In this document: piece by piece, positions 30,288 through 30,421 of the stretch
How positions within the stretch are numbered: position 1 is the first letter of the stretch
Layout: every line of letters starts with the position of its first letter
NCBI GenBank assembly: GCA_965603365.1
Contig: CBFDCR010000062.1
Coordinates: 1-30,421, forward strand
DNA: 30,421 nt
Direction: 5' to 3'
Origin: JAHELQ01 sp965603365
Lineage (GTDB): Bacteria; Acidobacteriota; Aminicenantia; UBA2199
Position numbers and translations under genes: made by a program
Notes under the pieces: generated by a model
Databases searched by the model: none
Told to the model about the DNA's origin: nothing
Seen by the model: only the letters and a program-made list of their open reading frames with translations

Positions 30288-30421
30288 CCCAATTCCTTAA
30301 ATACCCACCCCCCCCTCTTCACCCCCCCTTTCCCACCTCCCAACTTAAGTATAGGTAGTGTTAGCAGTATATCCCCCGTTTTAAAATACCGACGAAAGGA
30401 TGAAAAACAGCCAAATCGCTG
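30288..30421. other. Trailing intergenic stretch with polypyrimidine tract
   Basis: C/T-rich runs occupy about 30303-30333. An ATG at 30400 (MKNSQIA...) could open a next gene but has AAAGG directly against it and is cut by the window edge, so no gene is called. Confidence 0.5.

Noticed and set aside
30400..30421. Start of a further gene (ATG 30400)
   Set aside because: Only seven codons are visible, and the AAAGG directly against the ATG is not a usable ribosome site spacing.
1..30421. tRNA or rRNA genes
   Set aside because: No cloverleaf-type T-arm and anticodon stem combination and no rRNA-like stretches were noticed in the intergenic regions read by eye.

Overview
The window reads as a piece of a Gram-negative bacterial chromosome, probably anaerobic and sulfur-active. 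Support for Gram-negative: an LptC/LptA-like protein for lipopolysaccharide export and several lipoproteins. Support for anaerobic sulfur and iron-sulfur metabolism: a sulfide:quinone oxidoreductase-like operon with DsrE and DsrC/TusE partners, and a NifX/DUF5320/ferredoxin-ATPase cluster typical of anaerobes. The GG-type peptide leaders, the radical SAM gene and the NACHT-FGE protein fit the FCB group or Acidobacteriota lineages such as Aminicenantes. That placement is inference only. Sigma-70-type promoters can be read by eye, most with a TTGACA-like -35 and a 17-base spacer.

Layout. (1) 38-6929, minus strand: a possible six-gene operon. It has a decayed protein kinase, a membrane protein with a J-like N-terminus (frameshifted at a run of five C), a small membrane protein, two proteins built on a shared ~70-residue module (one with a CFIATA-type C-terminal box), and a 1125-residue metallophosphoesterase-NACHT-FGE/C-lectin-fold protein. 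The last ~30 residues of that protein look like a variable region of a diversity-generating retroelement. (2) 7129-7968, minus: an orphan amino-acid-binding lipoprotein. (3) 8082-12200, minus: two NifX-like proteins, DUF5320, two MinD-type ATPases with ferredoxin inserts, a DUF59 protein and an MBL-fold hydrolase, behind a strong promoter that overlaps a perfect 7-1-7 Fur-like palindrome. (4) 12346-15025: a small coiled-coil membrane protein and convergent tex. (5) 15249-17823, minus: SQR-like, DUF1641, DsrC/TusE-like, DsrE-like. (6) 18008-24796, plus: a methyltransferase, a cysteine-rich peptide precursor with a pinensin-like leader, glutamate dehydrogenase, a 21-bp tandem repeat tract, and then a peptide-modification operon. 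That operon has a 55-residue Cys-rich precursor too short for normal gene callers, a radical SAM maturase, a beta-propeller-like lipoprotein and a SPASM-domain protein without a radical SAM site. Repeated DNA flanks this operon. (7) 25030-25887: a small hypothetical gene and a nucleotidyltransferase/HEPN pair whose HEPN half is truncated. (8) 26002-30287, plus: an overlapping operon of MBOAT acyltransferase, SGNH-like partner and LptC/LptA-like protein, suggesting acylation and export of a cell-envelope glycan.

The two regions most likely to hold something undescribed are the NACHT array with its possible retroelement-diversified sensor (left end), and the peptide-modification locus at 18919-24850.
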